64,000 bases of DNA, taken from contig VUYV01000045.1 of the NCBI GenBank assembly GCA_008711295.1, positions 4,457,147 to 4,521,146 on the forward strand. Direction: 5' to 3'. The notes below the pieces were generated by a model. The model was not told where the DNA came from. It saw nothing but the letters and a program-made list of their open reading frames with translations, and did not search any database. The translations under genes were made by a program, and so were the position numbers. Below are positions 12,601-24,381 of the stretch, in pieces (the first letter of the stretch is position 1; every line of letters starts with the position of its first letter). The DNA comes from Anarhynchus alexandrinus (lineage: Eukaryota; Chordata; Aves; Charadriiformes; Charadriidae).

Positions 12601-15600
12601 ACCTTTTGCTATAAAACACCACACTGAGACCAGGACACTGTCAAGCACCAGTGATGTGCAAAACACCCTCCCAAAGAGCCAAGGTCATCCACCAATGGAG
12701 GTGCCCTGGGCCCATGCAGCAAGCTCAGCTCCTCCACTTTGCAGCGGCATGGACAACCCAGGCCACGGCAGCTGCTCGGCTGAGTGAGGGCTGTTAGGGA
12801 TGGTGGAACCCTACACACTAAGCACAAGACCCGTAGAGGGGCCCAGCAAATACGGGGGGAGAAAACAACATAAGTTATGATGAAGACAAAAACAAAAATC
12901 AGCTAAGGAGGTACAAGCTCTCAAGCTGCTGTCACATGTTTTACCAGATGACGTGGCAGAGATGAAGCTGATCTAGAAGACTGTGCTGGCCCCGCATGTT
13001 TCAATGAGCCCACAATAATTAAAGGAACAATCCTGTTAATGCCTGTCCATGTGAGAAATCAGCCATGTAGCCCAGTTGTTCGCTGCACAGTTATACAAGT
13101 CCTACAACATTTTAGTAATTTAACATTTTTTTGTGACATTGTATTAAATTTGCCATGCTTCCTTTGGAAAAAAAAAAAAAAAGATGATGTTTAAAGATAA
13201 CTAAACAAACAACATCATAATTTTTTTGAACTAGACCCGTCCACAAAGAGACTCTCCTACTACAGATTTAACTATCACATTCCTCTTTATGAAAGAAAAG
13301 TCAAGTGCAATAGGCAAACCTTCTAATGTGCTGAGCCAGAACATGCAGATTCTCCACTATGCATCTCCCACAGGCTTTTATGTCCAAATCAAGAACTAAA
13401 TCGCTTCAGAAGTGTTCTGAACAGTTAACCTAAAAGGAAGCATTCAGATACTACGTTGTCCTAAAGCTGCGACAAGCAGTGAGTTAGGCCACCTTATTTA
13501 TTGCATCTTTACTGCATATTGTATCTGAATCCAAAATAGGTTAGTGCATAATTTTCAAACTGGTAGGAAAAAAAAAAACCCAACTACACTTTTCATCCTG
13601 ACATAAAGATATTACCAACTACACATTTCAAGACCTGGATGGAAGTACACCATGCCTTCTCCCCCACAGTCCAGGACGTGAAGACCTTCCACCACTCTGC
13701 TCTAGCAACACAGCCTGCCCCAAAGCTTTCAGAAAGCCTGCAGCAGTCCTGGATCTTCTGAGGCTGAAGCACACCAAGCATTCCTTGCGGGTGTTGTGGA
13801 GTCAGGGAACTTTGGCTCCTTAGTCTTGCAGATGCTGCAATGGCTGCTTGGGGGTTGCTGGAAGAGTTTGACTGCTGGAGGCTTGTGCTTGGCTGGGACC
13901 TGGCTAGTTAGAGCTATTCTAAGGTCCCTTTTTTTTCCTTTCTTTCTCCCCCCCTTATTTTCATCTGCACATCTATGTGGGAGGTGGCCAGAACTTCCAG
14001 CTGTAATTTACTGGATTTCTGGTTTTGATTGTACTACTTTAATACTATGATTTTATAGGACATGGGTTACATTCTACAAAATGACACCGTCATTTTTCAC
14101 TGAGTCACTTTTCATGATTGTTTCAGGCAGTATTGAATAAATAATTGAGAAATGTGTTGATAATTTAGTAAGACTGTTTTTGTCATGTTTTATTCGGAGG
14201 ATATGGCAAGGGAAAAATGCTTTAGCTTACTTTTAGTCATATATCTAGTGTCTATACTTCTATTATTTCGTATAGAAAAAAAATTCTGTTGCACATGTAC
14301 TAGCATACATGAATGCTTTGATGTTATCTTCGATACTTATCAATTGTATATGAACTACTTAACATTACTGGGGTGGTTTTTGTGAAATACAGTCTAAAAG
14401 CAAAAATCTAGCCAGGCCCTCCTCCTCCAAGAAAAAAGAAAGAAAAAAGGAAAACTGCCATAAAGTTGTTTTGAGGTTGGAAAGGATGAGTGATGTCTCT
14501 CTTCTAGGCTTCTGGGGAAAACCTTTTTAATGCTGGAGTTTTTAGGCTGGGAGAAGGTATTCCTGTTTTCAGGCTCTTTCAGACCAGTCAGGGGATTCTG
14601 CATCTGACCTTGGAGCTGCATACATCAAATCTAAATCTCTAGCAGGCCCGGAAAACATCAAGGTAAGCCATACCTACTTCAATGCACAATGCCAATGGAG
14701 GTCTAGATGTGTATTTCTGAACACATTTTACAGATCCCATTGGGTTTTGTTTTAGAAAAGACTACTTCAGGTTCAGCACATACAAAAATTTCAGTCCAAT
14801 TATTTTAATGGTTTCTTTTTCAGAAGACTACATAATAAATGAACAACTCAGCCTGACAGTCTGCCTTTATGAACTTGCTGTGGACCGGGGTCAAAGCACT
14901 CTGTACAAATACTGGAAAAGCTGGCTCTAATTAAAGCCGACTTCTCTCATAATGAATCAATGTCCAGGTGTGCAACAGGCTGCTGGCAGAGAATAACAGC
15001 TTCTATTAGTTCCCAGCCGACACAGACAACAGATCTTGCACACCCGCTCCTCAGCAGTTTCTCTGACAGATCAATACAAAACCCACAAGCCCCCGACCAA
15101 AGTACAGCAGAATCAATACTACAAGGAGATCCGATTTCACCAGCACAAGCGATCGTGCCAAGCTTGCAGCATTACCTTGGCTGAGGGAAGAGCAACGGCT
15201 GATAATAACATTTTGTGTTGTTTAAATATACATTTTATGGATTAAAAAAAAGGGGGGAGGGGCCGTCAGGAAATTTAAAACACTGCTGTGCCATCCCATC
15301 CCATCCCACTCCAGCTTTGTGCTTTTAAAGACAGCTGAGTTTGCACTTAAAGACACTGAAACTAATGATGACTCTGCCGTGATTTCATCCGGGAAGGAGC
15401 AGAACACAGCCGAAACCAGCTCAGGGCAAACTACCAACTCCGCTGCGGGAGGGCTGCTCACTTCATATAAGCAAGCCTATATTTCAAATCCTCTCGTCTG
15501 CGAGCAGGTGGGTGATCCAGGCAGAAATACGGCGCCGAAGAGCCGGTATTTGCCGATCAGCATAACAACCGCCCCACCTAGTGTATCAGCCTCACACGGC

Positions 15601-17790
15601 AGCATCTCCCTGAGACAAAATCTCTCACCCACCAAGTTTTTTCCCCCAGCAGTCGGTCCCCTGGCAGTCAGCTCGGCGGCTGGAGAGGTTAAGGCACCTA
15701 AACAAATGTATGGCGGTGATAGACAACGGGAGGTGCAGCAAATGGGTCAGAAGACGGAGGGGAGCACGCGGTACAAGGCATACTGCTGGGCTCAGGGGAA
15801 GCTGGTTTAGTGGTGACAAGGCCAGATGCTGCAGTAGTTGTAAGGATGCTCTTAGCTCTGAAGTTCTACCAAAAATAACTAGAGTAAGTAAGAGGTAATA
15901 AAACAGGAGCTACAAGGGGGCTAATCCTACTTTATGGCTGGGCAAAATATCCCATTTTGACCGTATACTGATAAACCTAAGCATCCTCACAAAAGTCAAA
16001 AAGCCTGATTTCCAACTTTTTTCCCTCCTCTTGGAGCAGGAAGGTTACCGAAGCTGTTGGGCCTTATAGGACAGTAAATATCATGAAAAAAGGCAAAAGG
16101 AAGCTCCATTACCTTATACATTCATTACATGGGAAAAAAAAATAAAAAAGATTACTCACATGAGTGAGACTTTGTTCAAATAATTACTATAATGCAAACA
16201 AATTATTTAAGGCCACCAACCTACTAATTTGCTATTTTCTGTTGTATAGTCTGTATTTTTAGGCTCCTTCACAAACCTGTTGGAAAATCCCAACCTATGG
16301 ACAATTCTCCTCATCTCCACAGCAGGGCAGAGCTGGAGCTGGTAAGGGTCCAACACGTCAGCTCTGCTGGCCACCATAGGCAGATGGGCTCCTGCAGTAA
16401 TTGATGCTAGAGGGAGAGCATCCCCACTTTCCCCACATTTGGTGGGCATTGCAGAGCAAAAGATCTGGAGACTAAAGATTTTCCACTGAACAGGAATCAA
16501 GGGAGCTGAGCCAAAAGGTAGTTTGCTGGAGACAAAGTGGAAGAGGCAGAGCAGAATCAACAGATTTTTCTAGATAAAAAATAATTTGCTCTGTTTGTGG
16601 ACATAACAGTGGGACTAACAAAAAGCCATCAAAAATTTGAATGAATTAATTGCTTCTGTTCCTGTTGGGGATCTTTCACATTTTAAACCCTCTCCATTTT
16701 CCATTGCTATCTCAGTCAGCACTTTTTTCCTGCTAGATTTCCCCTTGCCCTTCCCACTCCTTTTGATACCATAATAAAAGGACTAGTTGTACGGAGGGAG
16801 ATAATATCCCTCACATCAGAGAAGAGGAGCCAACACGCTCCTCACTCCCACTGACAGGCAGAAGAGGTTGGAGGAACTCTGTGCACCATGGACAACCCCC
16901 ACTCTTCCTGTCCTTACCTAAGTAACAAGGAGCCCCGGCAGAGCTCTCATCCCTAGAGGACATCCTCTTGCATGAAGCTAGGATGCCTGGAGACCCCCAC
17001 ATCATCTAGTGTACCTTCATGGGGCTTTCACAGGAAAAAGGTAGAAGTTGCTGTATAATGTTACCTACTGTGAATTGCTCTCTACTTGCTCCTTGTTTAA
17101 TTTCCTTTGGAAAACAATCTCACATTTATTTAATCATTATTGAGCCTGGGCAATTACAAAATGTGTTAATGCATCTCATGCCTACTTACATCAGGATTTT
17201 CTTAACAGGCTGGAATTGAAAAAAACCCAGTCTGATCCCAAAGGGACTTTTGCTTTCCAAAGGACTGTGATATTGAACTTCAGATCACCTCATCTTTGTA
17301 AAGTGTTGTGAAGAGGCCTTCCTGGGATAAAAGCTGCAGTGATGTATTTCAGCCTGAGCCAAAGCCCTTTGAAGTCAATAGCAGCATTGACAGCCACTAA
17401 TGTACAAATATAATGAATCAGGCCCCCAGAAACATGAGGATGACATAGAAAGCATATTGTAACTTCACTTAAAATTAAAAAAAACCAAACCAACAAACAA
17501 CAAACAAACCAGTAAATTTCTCTGTCTCTATCTCCTAATTTCTGAATGCCCGGGCATGGCAGGATCATTTTTTCAGAAGTTTTCAACACCAAAGAAGCCC
17601 AGCAGCCATTGAAAAAAAATCACAGCTGAGAATGTGACTATAAAAGCCAAACCAAAACAGTAGTAAACACTGGAAACTCACAATGAAATCACGAGCCCAG
17701 AAACACTGCATTAGACTTTAGCAGCAGTGTACTACTGCATTGCAAAGAAGAGGGTTGCACAGCAGCTGAAGGTGAAGCTCAGGTGGGTCA
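12601..17790. other. Non-coding intergenic DNA with a CpG-containing segment at 15.3-15.8 kb
   Basis: I recognise no gene. The stretch 14870-15200 carries homeodomain-type TAATTA and TAATGA words. The stretch 15319-15810 holds an uninterrupted 163-codon plus-strand frame in a moderately CpG-rich context, but without a recognisable domain or Kozak/splice structure. Both could be conserved regulatory DNA, which an alignment would show. Confidence 0.4.
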
Positions 17791-17957
17791 CAGTGACAGC
17801 GATAGCTTGGCTGGACCACGCTGGCACAGCCCAAGCTGCATGCTCCATTGAAGGACGCCTGCTCTGCTAAAAGTGCTGGGTCTCCTCCTCTTCATCAAAC
17901 CCAATGCACTTGCTGAGCGATCAAAATGCCCGTATTATCTACTAACACTACATCAAA
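17791..17957. repeat. Tandem duplication, copy 1
   Basis: This is the first of two adjacent copies of a roughly 165-bp unit that starts at CAGTGACAGC and ends at CATCAAA. It differs from the second copy by about eight substitutions and a 3-base indel. The copies are separated by a few bases including a single N, so the join was not cleanly resolved in assembly. Confidence 0.9.
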
Positions 17958-17961
17958 NCTG

Positions 17962-18125
17962 CAGTGACAGCAGATTGGCTGGACCACGCTGGCATAGCCC
18001 AAGCTGCACGGTCCGTTGAAGGACACCTGCTCTGCTAAAAGTGCTGGGTCTCCTCCTCTTCATCAAACCCAATGCACTTGGTGAACGATCAAAATGCCCG
18101 TATTACCTACTAACACTACATCAAA
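17962..18125. repeat. Tandem duplication, copy 2
   Basis: This is the second copy of the unit at 17791-17957, with the same start and end words. A long central stretch around the CTCCTCCTCTTCATCAAACC word is identical, while the flanks carry the differences. It has no coding potential in any frame that I can recognise. Confidence 0.9.
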
Positions 18126-18265
18126 TACACTGAAACGGGAGGAGAAATGTTGGCACAGACTGAAGGGGGAAAGGAAGGGGGGTGCCCAGCCCCTTCCCCT
18201 TCCATGGCAGTATAAAAGTGCAGTGACCAAAACCTGCTTCCCCATTCAGAGCGAGGGTCCACATG

Positions 18266-18294
18266 GCCAGCCTTCAGCCTTCAGCCTTCAGCCT
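18266..18294. repeat. Short tandem repeat, AGCCTTC x4
   Basis: Four nearly perfect head-to-tail copies of a 7-base unit (AGCCTTC) are present. It is a simple microsatellite-like repeat with no other associated signal. Confidence 0.85.
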
Positions 18295-20700
18295 TTCTCT
18301 TGGAGACGCCCGATAGCCACCAATCAGTTCCTTCCTTCCCTGTGACTGAGTACCTGTAGTTCCTAGCAGAGAAAGCAAGGCTCCACCAGTCTGATAGCTA
18401 GATGCTTACATTTCAGTGGTTTAGAAATATGTTGTTTAATGTTTAATGAACTTGTCTGAACTGAAGGTGGTTAATTATTTTTTTCATATATACACACATC
18501 ATCATACCCAAGAACCTATCAAAGCCTATGGACAGGGCATACCTGACATCCTCTTGCATGTCATGAATTCTCAACAGAAGAACCTGTACTGCAATTTTAC
18601 ATATAAAATATGCACATATAAAAATTGCCCTGCAGTTCTACAGCAGAATATTTCAATGCCCGCTATCCATGCGACTCAGCCAATGTTCAGTGCTGTTACA
18701 GAAATTCCCAGGCTCAGAGCAATCCATTTAGGGACATTACATCCCTCAGAGCGGAACAGAGGGAAGATACTCCATTAGAAGACAAGCGAGGAAATTTGGT
18801 TCCCTGAACCACACCAGCCTTTACTGCAGGAGTCTTCAGCATCAGAGTGAATCCCGCAGACAGCTGGCATCTACTAAATGCCGCTGAACTCAGCTTCTGA
18901 TTTTTCCTTGGTATAATTATTACACTGGCCGAATCACTTCCACAGTGCTCCCAAATTGCTGCAAAACATGAAAGCACTCTTACAACAACTCCGTCTCTAA
19001 AAGATTAAGCTCCCATTAACAAATGGAGATTAGGGACTATTGAAAAGTGTGCATATTTTGATAGCTTTTATTGATGTTTAAAAGGATTAGAATCAGAAAT
19101 TGTTCACATTTTAAACCTCAGGTCCTTCTTACATATGTGAATATTTGGAAGCACCTAATACTGAGTCTGAGAGAGATGCGTATTTGGCATTTACAGAGCT
19201 CTTTCTGGATTTTTTTTCCCTCTCTCCCATTATTATGATAATCAATGTTTGTGTAAAAACATTTTGGATCCACTCTCATTTACTTCACACATGATATGAA
19301 CGAAGTTAAGTTTTCTGGGATTTATTTCCTCTATGGGATATATATAACTGAGGCAAATTCACTGGAGCAGAAGTATGGAGTTCTAATAATTATTAGAATT
19401 CACTTCACTAATTAGTGCCTGAATTAAAATCTCCTTGGCATTATTTCTTTAAAAATAGCAATGGACCTAGAAGGCAGACAAAACATGTTTATTTGATGGA
19501 CAGACCCCATTGCCTAGAATTCATCTAAATATTCATCTAAACTCATCTAAATATATCTTTATCTTAAGTGCAGTTTAAAAGTGACTGTAACACAACTCCT
19601 ATCAACATACGGAGGGAGAATTTCCTTTGGTTTTGCCCTTTCATTTCACTTATCTTATTGTTGGTTATTTCTTTGGTGGTTGGGAGAATTCCGACCCATC
19701 TCTTTCGCTCCCCTCTGCTTTTAAAGGAGGTGGAGAGGACACCTTGCCACAGATGTGGGGACATAGATGTGCCCTTCTGTCCAGCCAAAAAGCAAGATCC
19801 ATCTTTATCTCCTTAGTCCAGCGTGTCTGGTGCAGGTGGATGATTTGTGTGCTCAGTCCAACGTCCCCCACTGTCACTCCTGACTTGGCCTAAACACAGA
19901 GCAATAAAAAAACCACAACTGCAAAAGACCCTGCTCACTGCCACTGCAAAACAGTTTCTTTTCACATACTTCTAATGCGCTTCCAGCTCTGGTCTTAAGT
20001 GCTTCCAGCAGGGCAGCTTTCACTGTTCCTCCTGGGAGACCATTCCCCAACCCAATAAATCTCACTCCCAAGAAACCTCTTTTACACATGTCCCCTCCTG
20101 TGCTTGCAGCACTTTTCCAATCTTGGCCTAGAGCGAGTGGAACAAATATCTTTTTCCCCACAGAGTTTACACAATAATGCAATAAAGTTACAAAAGCTGT
20201 GTGCTGTGTGCTCCACCGAGTTACTTTCACTCGCCAGGAATTTACGTGATACCAACTCGTGTGCTGCCTGCAATAGATAATTTCTAATTTTCATAAATTA
20301 CAACAATTCCACCAAAGTGAAAAACCATCTAAAACAGACAATATTGTTAAAAACTTAACAGAAAACATAAGAAAAGAAGTATAGAAAATCTTTACTTAAA
20401 CTGCTGACACCAAGGCTACGTCTGATGGGTCTTTCTGCCCCTGAATTCAGCAGACTGGTTACAGATGTCTTGCCGGTGCTCACTCTGCCAGGGATGTTTC
20501 CTTTCTCTTTTAAAAAGACTGGCGACTGTGTTATTTTAGACATTGTAAAAAAAGTGCTTTCATTTGCATTTTACTTAACCCAGCTTGAATTAAGAGTGAC
20601 TTCAAAGTAACACCTAACTTGCTACTAGGCAATTACCTTGCTATCTCATGATAGCGTGCCGCCTTCCCTCACCCAAGGACGGGCAAACCCGCGGAGCTGC
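18295..20700. other. Non-coding intergenic DNA
   Basis: There is no supported gene. Overlapping frames at 19564-19893 and 19874-20294 are on opposite strands and resemble nothing known. Mostly AT-rich. Confidence 0.4.
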
Positions 20701-20704
20701 CTAC

Positions 20705-20759
20705 CTCCTGGTGCTGCCTCCGCGGCAGGCACCGAGTGAAAGGCTTTATTCGTCCTCAT
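20705..20759 (-). CDS. Candidate alternative first coding exon (possibly PHACTR2)
   Basis: On the minus strand an ATG at 20759 opens 18 codons (starting MRTNKAFHSV) and then meets a plausible splice donor, GGAG/GTAGGC, leaving one base of the next codon (phase 1). The exon sits in a small CpG-rich patch within AT-rich DNA, as many alternative first exons do. The minus-strand candidate at 30587-30731 ends in the same phase, so both could splice to one downstream PHACTR2 exon outside the window. The peptide itself is not recognised, the upstream sequence shows no defined promoter, and the call rests on context. Confidence 0.28.
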
Positions 20760-23700
20760 GGAAGCTGCAAGGGGAGGAACTTTCTTCCAGGGTCCGGTGA
20801 TGATCAGGAGAGGTCTTTGACGCAGAGCCAAAAAAGGGCAGGCAGCGCAGCCAAAGCCCCAAGCTCACCCCAAAGCCTTTCAATCCCAGAGCTGAAAGAA
20901 AGTCATTCACTCTGCTGTTTCCCGCCAGGCCTGGCAGATCCTGCACTGCAAGGGTGTAGATTTCAGACGCTGTTTCTGATAGACCACTACACACACAAGC
21001 TGTAGTACAGCGCACCCATGTACCATGTGCCCAGTGATAAACATCCATACCACAGAGTGAAACGGGCGCCATTGGCTTGCGAGCCAAAATCACCTACAAA
21101 ATCATATATACATTTACTAGCTCACCTTGTGAAGAACCTGTCAGAGAAATCCCAAGTTGACTACATAAATAAGAGAAAGCTCTGAAAATTACTGCATCAA
21201 TCCTCTGGAAATCTTTCCCCAAAATAATTTTTGCTATTTGCAGATCAAAAGCTATTGTTTATCTCAACTTCCAAAGAATAAGGCAAAATTCATAGCAGAC
21301 GTATTTCCAAAGACTTAAGTAGCTGGGTGGCAGCACATTTTTTGGATTTGCTATTCACTAAAATAAACACGGTGTGAAATATTGCCATTCAGTTTTGTTT
21401 GCAGCAAGGCATAACAGGAAGACATAGTTATTTTTTTAAAAAGTTCAGCGCTCAAAAGTCAAAAGGCTGGAAGAAAGATGCTGTGCCGCTGGGGAGCTGT
21501 AGCTCTCCCTCTCGGCTCACTCCTAAGGATACAGAGTTGAGAGAAACACAGGCAGAGGTGCCTCTAGCACAGGTAACGAAAGCAGCACGCCATGCTTCGT
21601 CCTTGGGGCTGGAGCAGTTCATATCATGACTTGGGATGTCCACTGGTCCCTGATGGATTACACTTGCTCTGGCTGTGTGAGTAAAATGACTTATTTCAAA
21701 TCCAACCCTTCTGAGCTTGCCAAAATTGTTTATAATTAGAAAAAAAAAATAATCAGAACTACATCTTGTAGATGCTGCCTTTTCACGCTGCGCTTCGGTA
21801 GCCCTCATATTTTTTGAGATAAAAAGTTCACAGTTTCATCAGTGGTTTAAACCACTAACTTTAACTGTCAGCCCTGACACTGGGCAACAGAGGAAATAAA
21901 AAAGGGACAAGCTGATGACTGCTAATTATCCTTTCACTTACAAAGTTTAAATAGAGCTGCCTGTGTTTGAACACAAAGGCGGCCTGCAATTAGGACACAT
22001 GCAACTCTAAATGCACTGCAACCCCTTCTTTACTGTGCTTGAAGCTGATACAAAACAATACCTCAACACCAATTCTACTGGGTGCCTGTAATTTTCTTGA
22101 GTATTGTGTATGTTAGTCACAGATGTATCCTAAAAGCTGTGATTCTCCCCCAAAAATGGAAAAAGCAAACACACATGGTCAACATGCTCTTTAGGGTCTG
22201 GTTCTATAAAATACTGAACATCCCTATCCTTTCAAGAAGGCATCTGAATCTTTAGAGAATTTGATATCCAGTGATTTAGCCATGACAAAGCAAAGTGGCA
22301 GTGGTTACGCTTGCCCAGTCTCGGTGGATGGGGTCCCTTCGAATAATCACATTTCTGTACCAGGGAAATTCTGACACTTCCCTGCTGCCTTCATTCCTGT
22401 TCCTGCTCCCCAAATTAGAAGAAAATAACCTCCTATGTCAAATTTTCATATGATGAAAAATTCTAAAAACTTTAGACTAATTTTTTGAGGTTGCAATTGA
22501 CCATTTTTAAATTTTGTCAGATATTTCTCCTGAAAACACAGAAATGTGTCTGAAATCAGGATTGTTTCTACAAAAAAGTTTCACAAAACTCTTATTTCGT
22601 TGGGATATATTTGTATTCAAAGGAACTTTAGCTAACTTAGCAACTTTAAATAATGTAGAGATCGTGCCAGACTTCAGCCTTTTCCTGATCCTCACCACTG
22701 TGCCAAGCTTTATCTTAAAAAAGCTCTGAAGCACTTCTCCATTCCTAACATTGGACAACCCTTCTTATTCCATTTTTAAGAGATCTTTTTTTTCCCTTCC
22801 CAATGAACTCTTAAAACTGAAAGAATCTCTGCTCTGCCTGTACAAATTCTGACCTTTATCTCCCTGCAACAGTCAAACTTAACATTTGCAGGTTCCAAAT
22901 CCATTCACATCTCAGTCTTTGGGGTCAAGAGCCTCCAACATCTGGGAAGCACTGGTGTGCATCAGACTTGAGTGGGCAGGACCGAACCTAACACATACCC
23001 AGCCAGACCTAGACAGAGGATCATCAAAAGTGGTATGTAGGTTATCAACACAATATGAATGAGATATATTGGAAGTTGTGGAGAAGATAGAAGTTAGTAG
23101 GGGAGAGGGGACTGAAAGAGCGGGGAGAAGGTGAAAGGAAGAGAGAGATGAGTGCCTTTTATTTCCAGTGTAGTTTGGGTAGGAATGACTTGGGTAAAGG
23201 TGCCAAAACTGAGCTACTGATTGATGCATCCAGCTAACAGAAATAGCGTGTGGTACTGTGCAACTGGCCAAATTCCCCAAGTGGGAGCCAACACAATTTG
23301 TGCGCAAGACTGAAGTCATGTCTGAAGTTGAAGGGGAAGAAAAAGCAGCTGCTTTTAATAGGAGTCCACTCTCCCCAAACAAGTTTTTCTTTTTGATGCT
23401 GTAAATTGTGCAAACATTAAAAAATGTAGTGTGAGCTGTAAAATACATGTTTAATTAAAAATAATGATTAAATGCTACATTTTCTGAAAAATGAGACATT
23501 TGGCAAAAAATATGATCATTATTTCAAAGAGAAGCCATTTACACGCAGTAGTTTAGCATGTGGAGAGTCACCACATTGCCATCTCCAGTAGAAGGCTTCC
23601 TCTTCCACATTTCCCTCCCAGCCTCCCGCTGTTCAGCCCTGTTCTCCTCTGAATGTGGCCAAGCGGTTTTAACAACAACATGAGAAACGGGAAAGGCAGT

Positions 23701-24364
23701 CCAGAATGTGCCAGAAATATTTAAGAAACATGAGAGAGAAGAGAGAGGGTGAGAAAGTGTCTTACCACCAAAGCACGCAGTGATTTAAGCTGCTCTTTAG
23801 CTCGATTCTGTTATAAAGTCCTCTACCTGAGAGCATGGCAGACTTGCACAGGGCAGCGGCTTTGAGGCTTCAGGCTTTAATAATGCAGTGCTGACTCATC
23901 TGAGCCCATTATGCTAAATACTTGATATTGATAAAATTTACTAATATTTCACTGCTTCCGCCTTTCAGCTCAAACTCAAAAATCCTATCCAATACTAAAG
24001 GCACTTGTAGAATTTATACAACACAACGTCTTAAAACTCCCATTCTGCATCAAAACTGTTTGATGGGGAACAAGTTTTCTCAGCTCACCGCTGAGGGAAG
24101 TGTTGAATGCCTACAAACTCCGCTTGTATTTCAGGAAGATCACAGTGCTTTCCACATAAATAAAAAGCAAGAGCACCCCTTGTTGTGGTGGGTTTTAAGA
24201 CCGACAGTTTCAAAGATCGAGTGAAAAATGATTGAACTCAGAACACTGAAGTCAGGATTTTCTATTTTCTTCTAGATGTTTTCCCTTTTGTGCCACTAGG
24301 TTTGTACCTGAGAAAAACTAACTTCTGCATCTGTTAAAAGTAGCAACACGCTAGGTAAAATGAC
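20760..24364. other. Non-coding intergenic DNA
   Basis: There is no recognised gene. A 178-codon ATG-initiated minus-strand frame at 22912-23448 is the longest ATG frame here. It is rich in serine and histidine, has no visible domain or conserved motif, and could be chance. Confidence 0.4.
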
Positions 24365-24381
24365 GGGGGGGGGGGGGGNNN
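24365..24381. repeat. Poly-G tract ending in a 3-N gap
   Basis: Fourteen G residues run directly into NNN and then an A-rich stretch. This is an assembly break at a homopolymer, and the true length is unknown. Confidence 0.9.

Noticed and set aside
19870..20110. A possible second CR1 or LTR fragment
   Set aside because: Some phrases feel repeat-like, but I could not follow any consensus in order, so no call is made.
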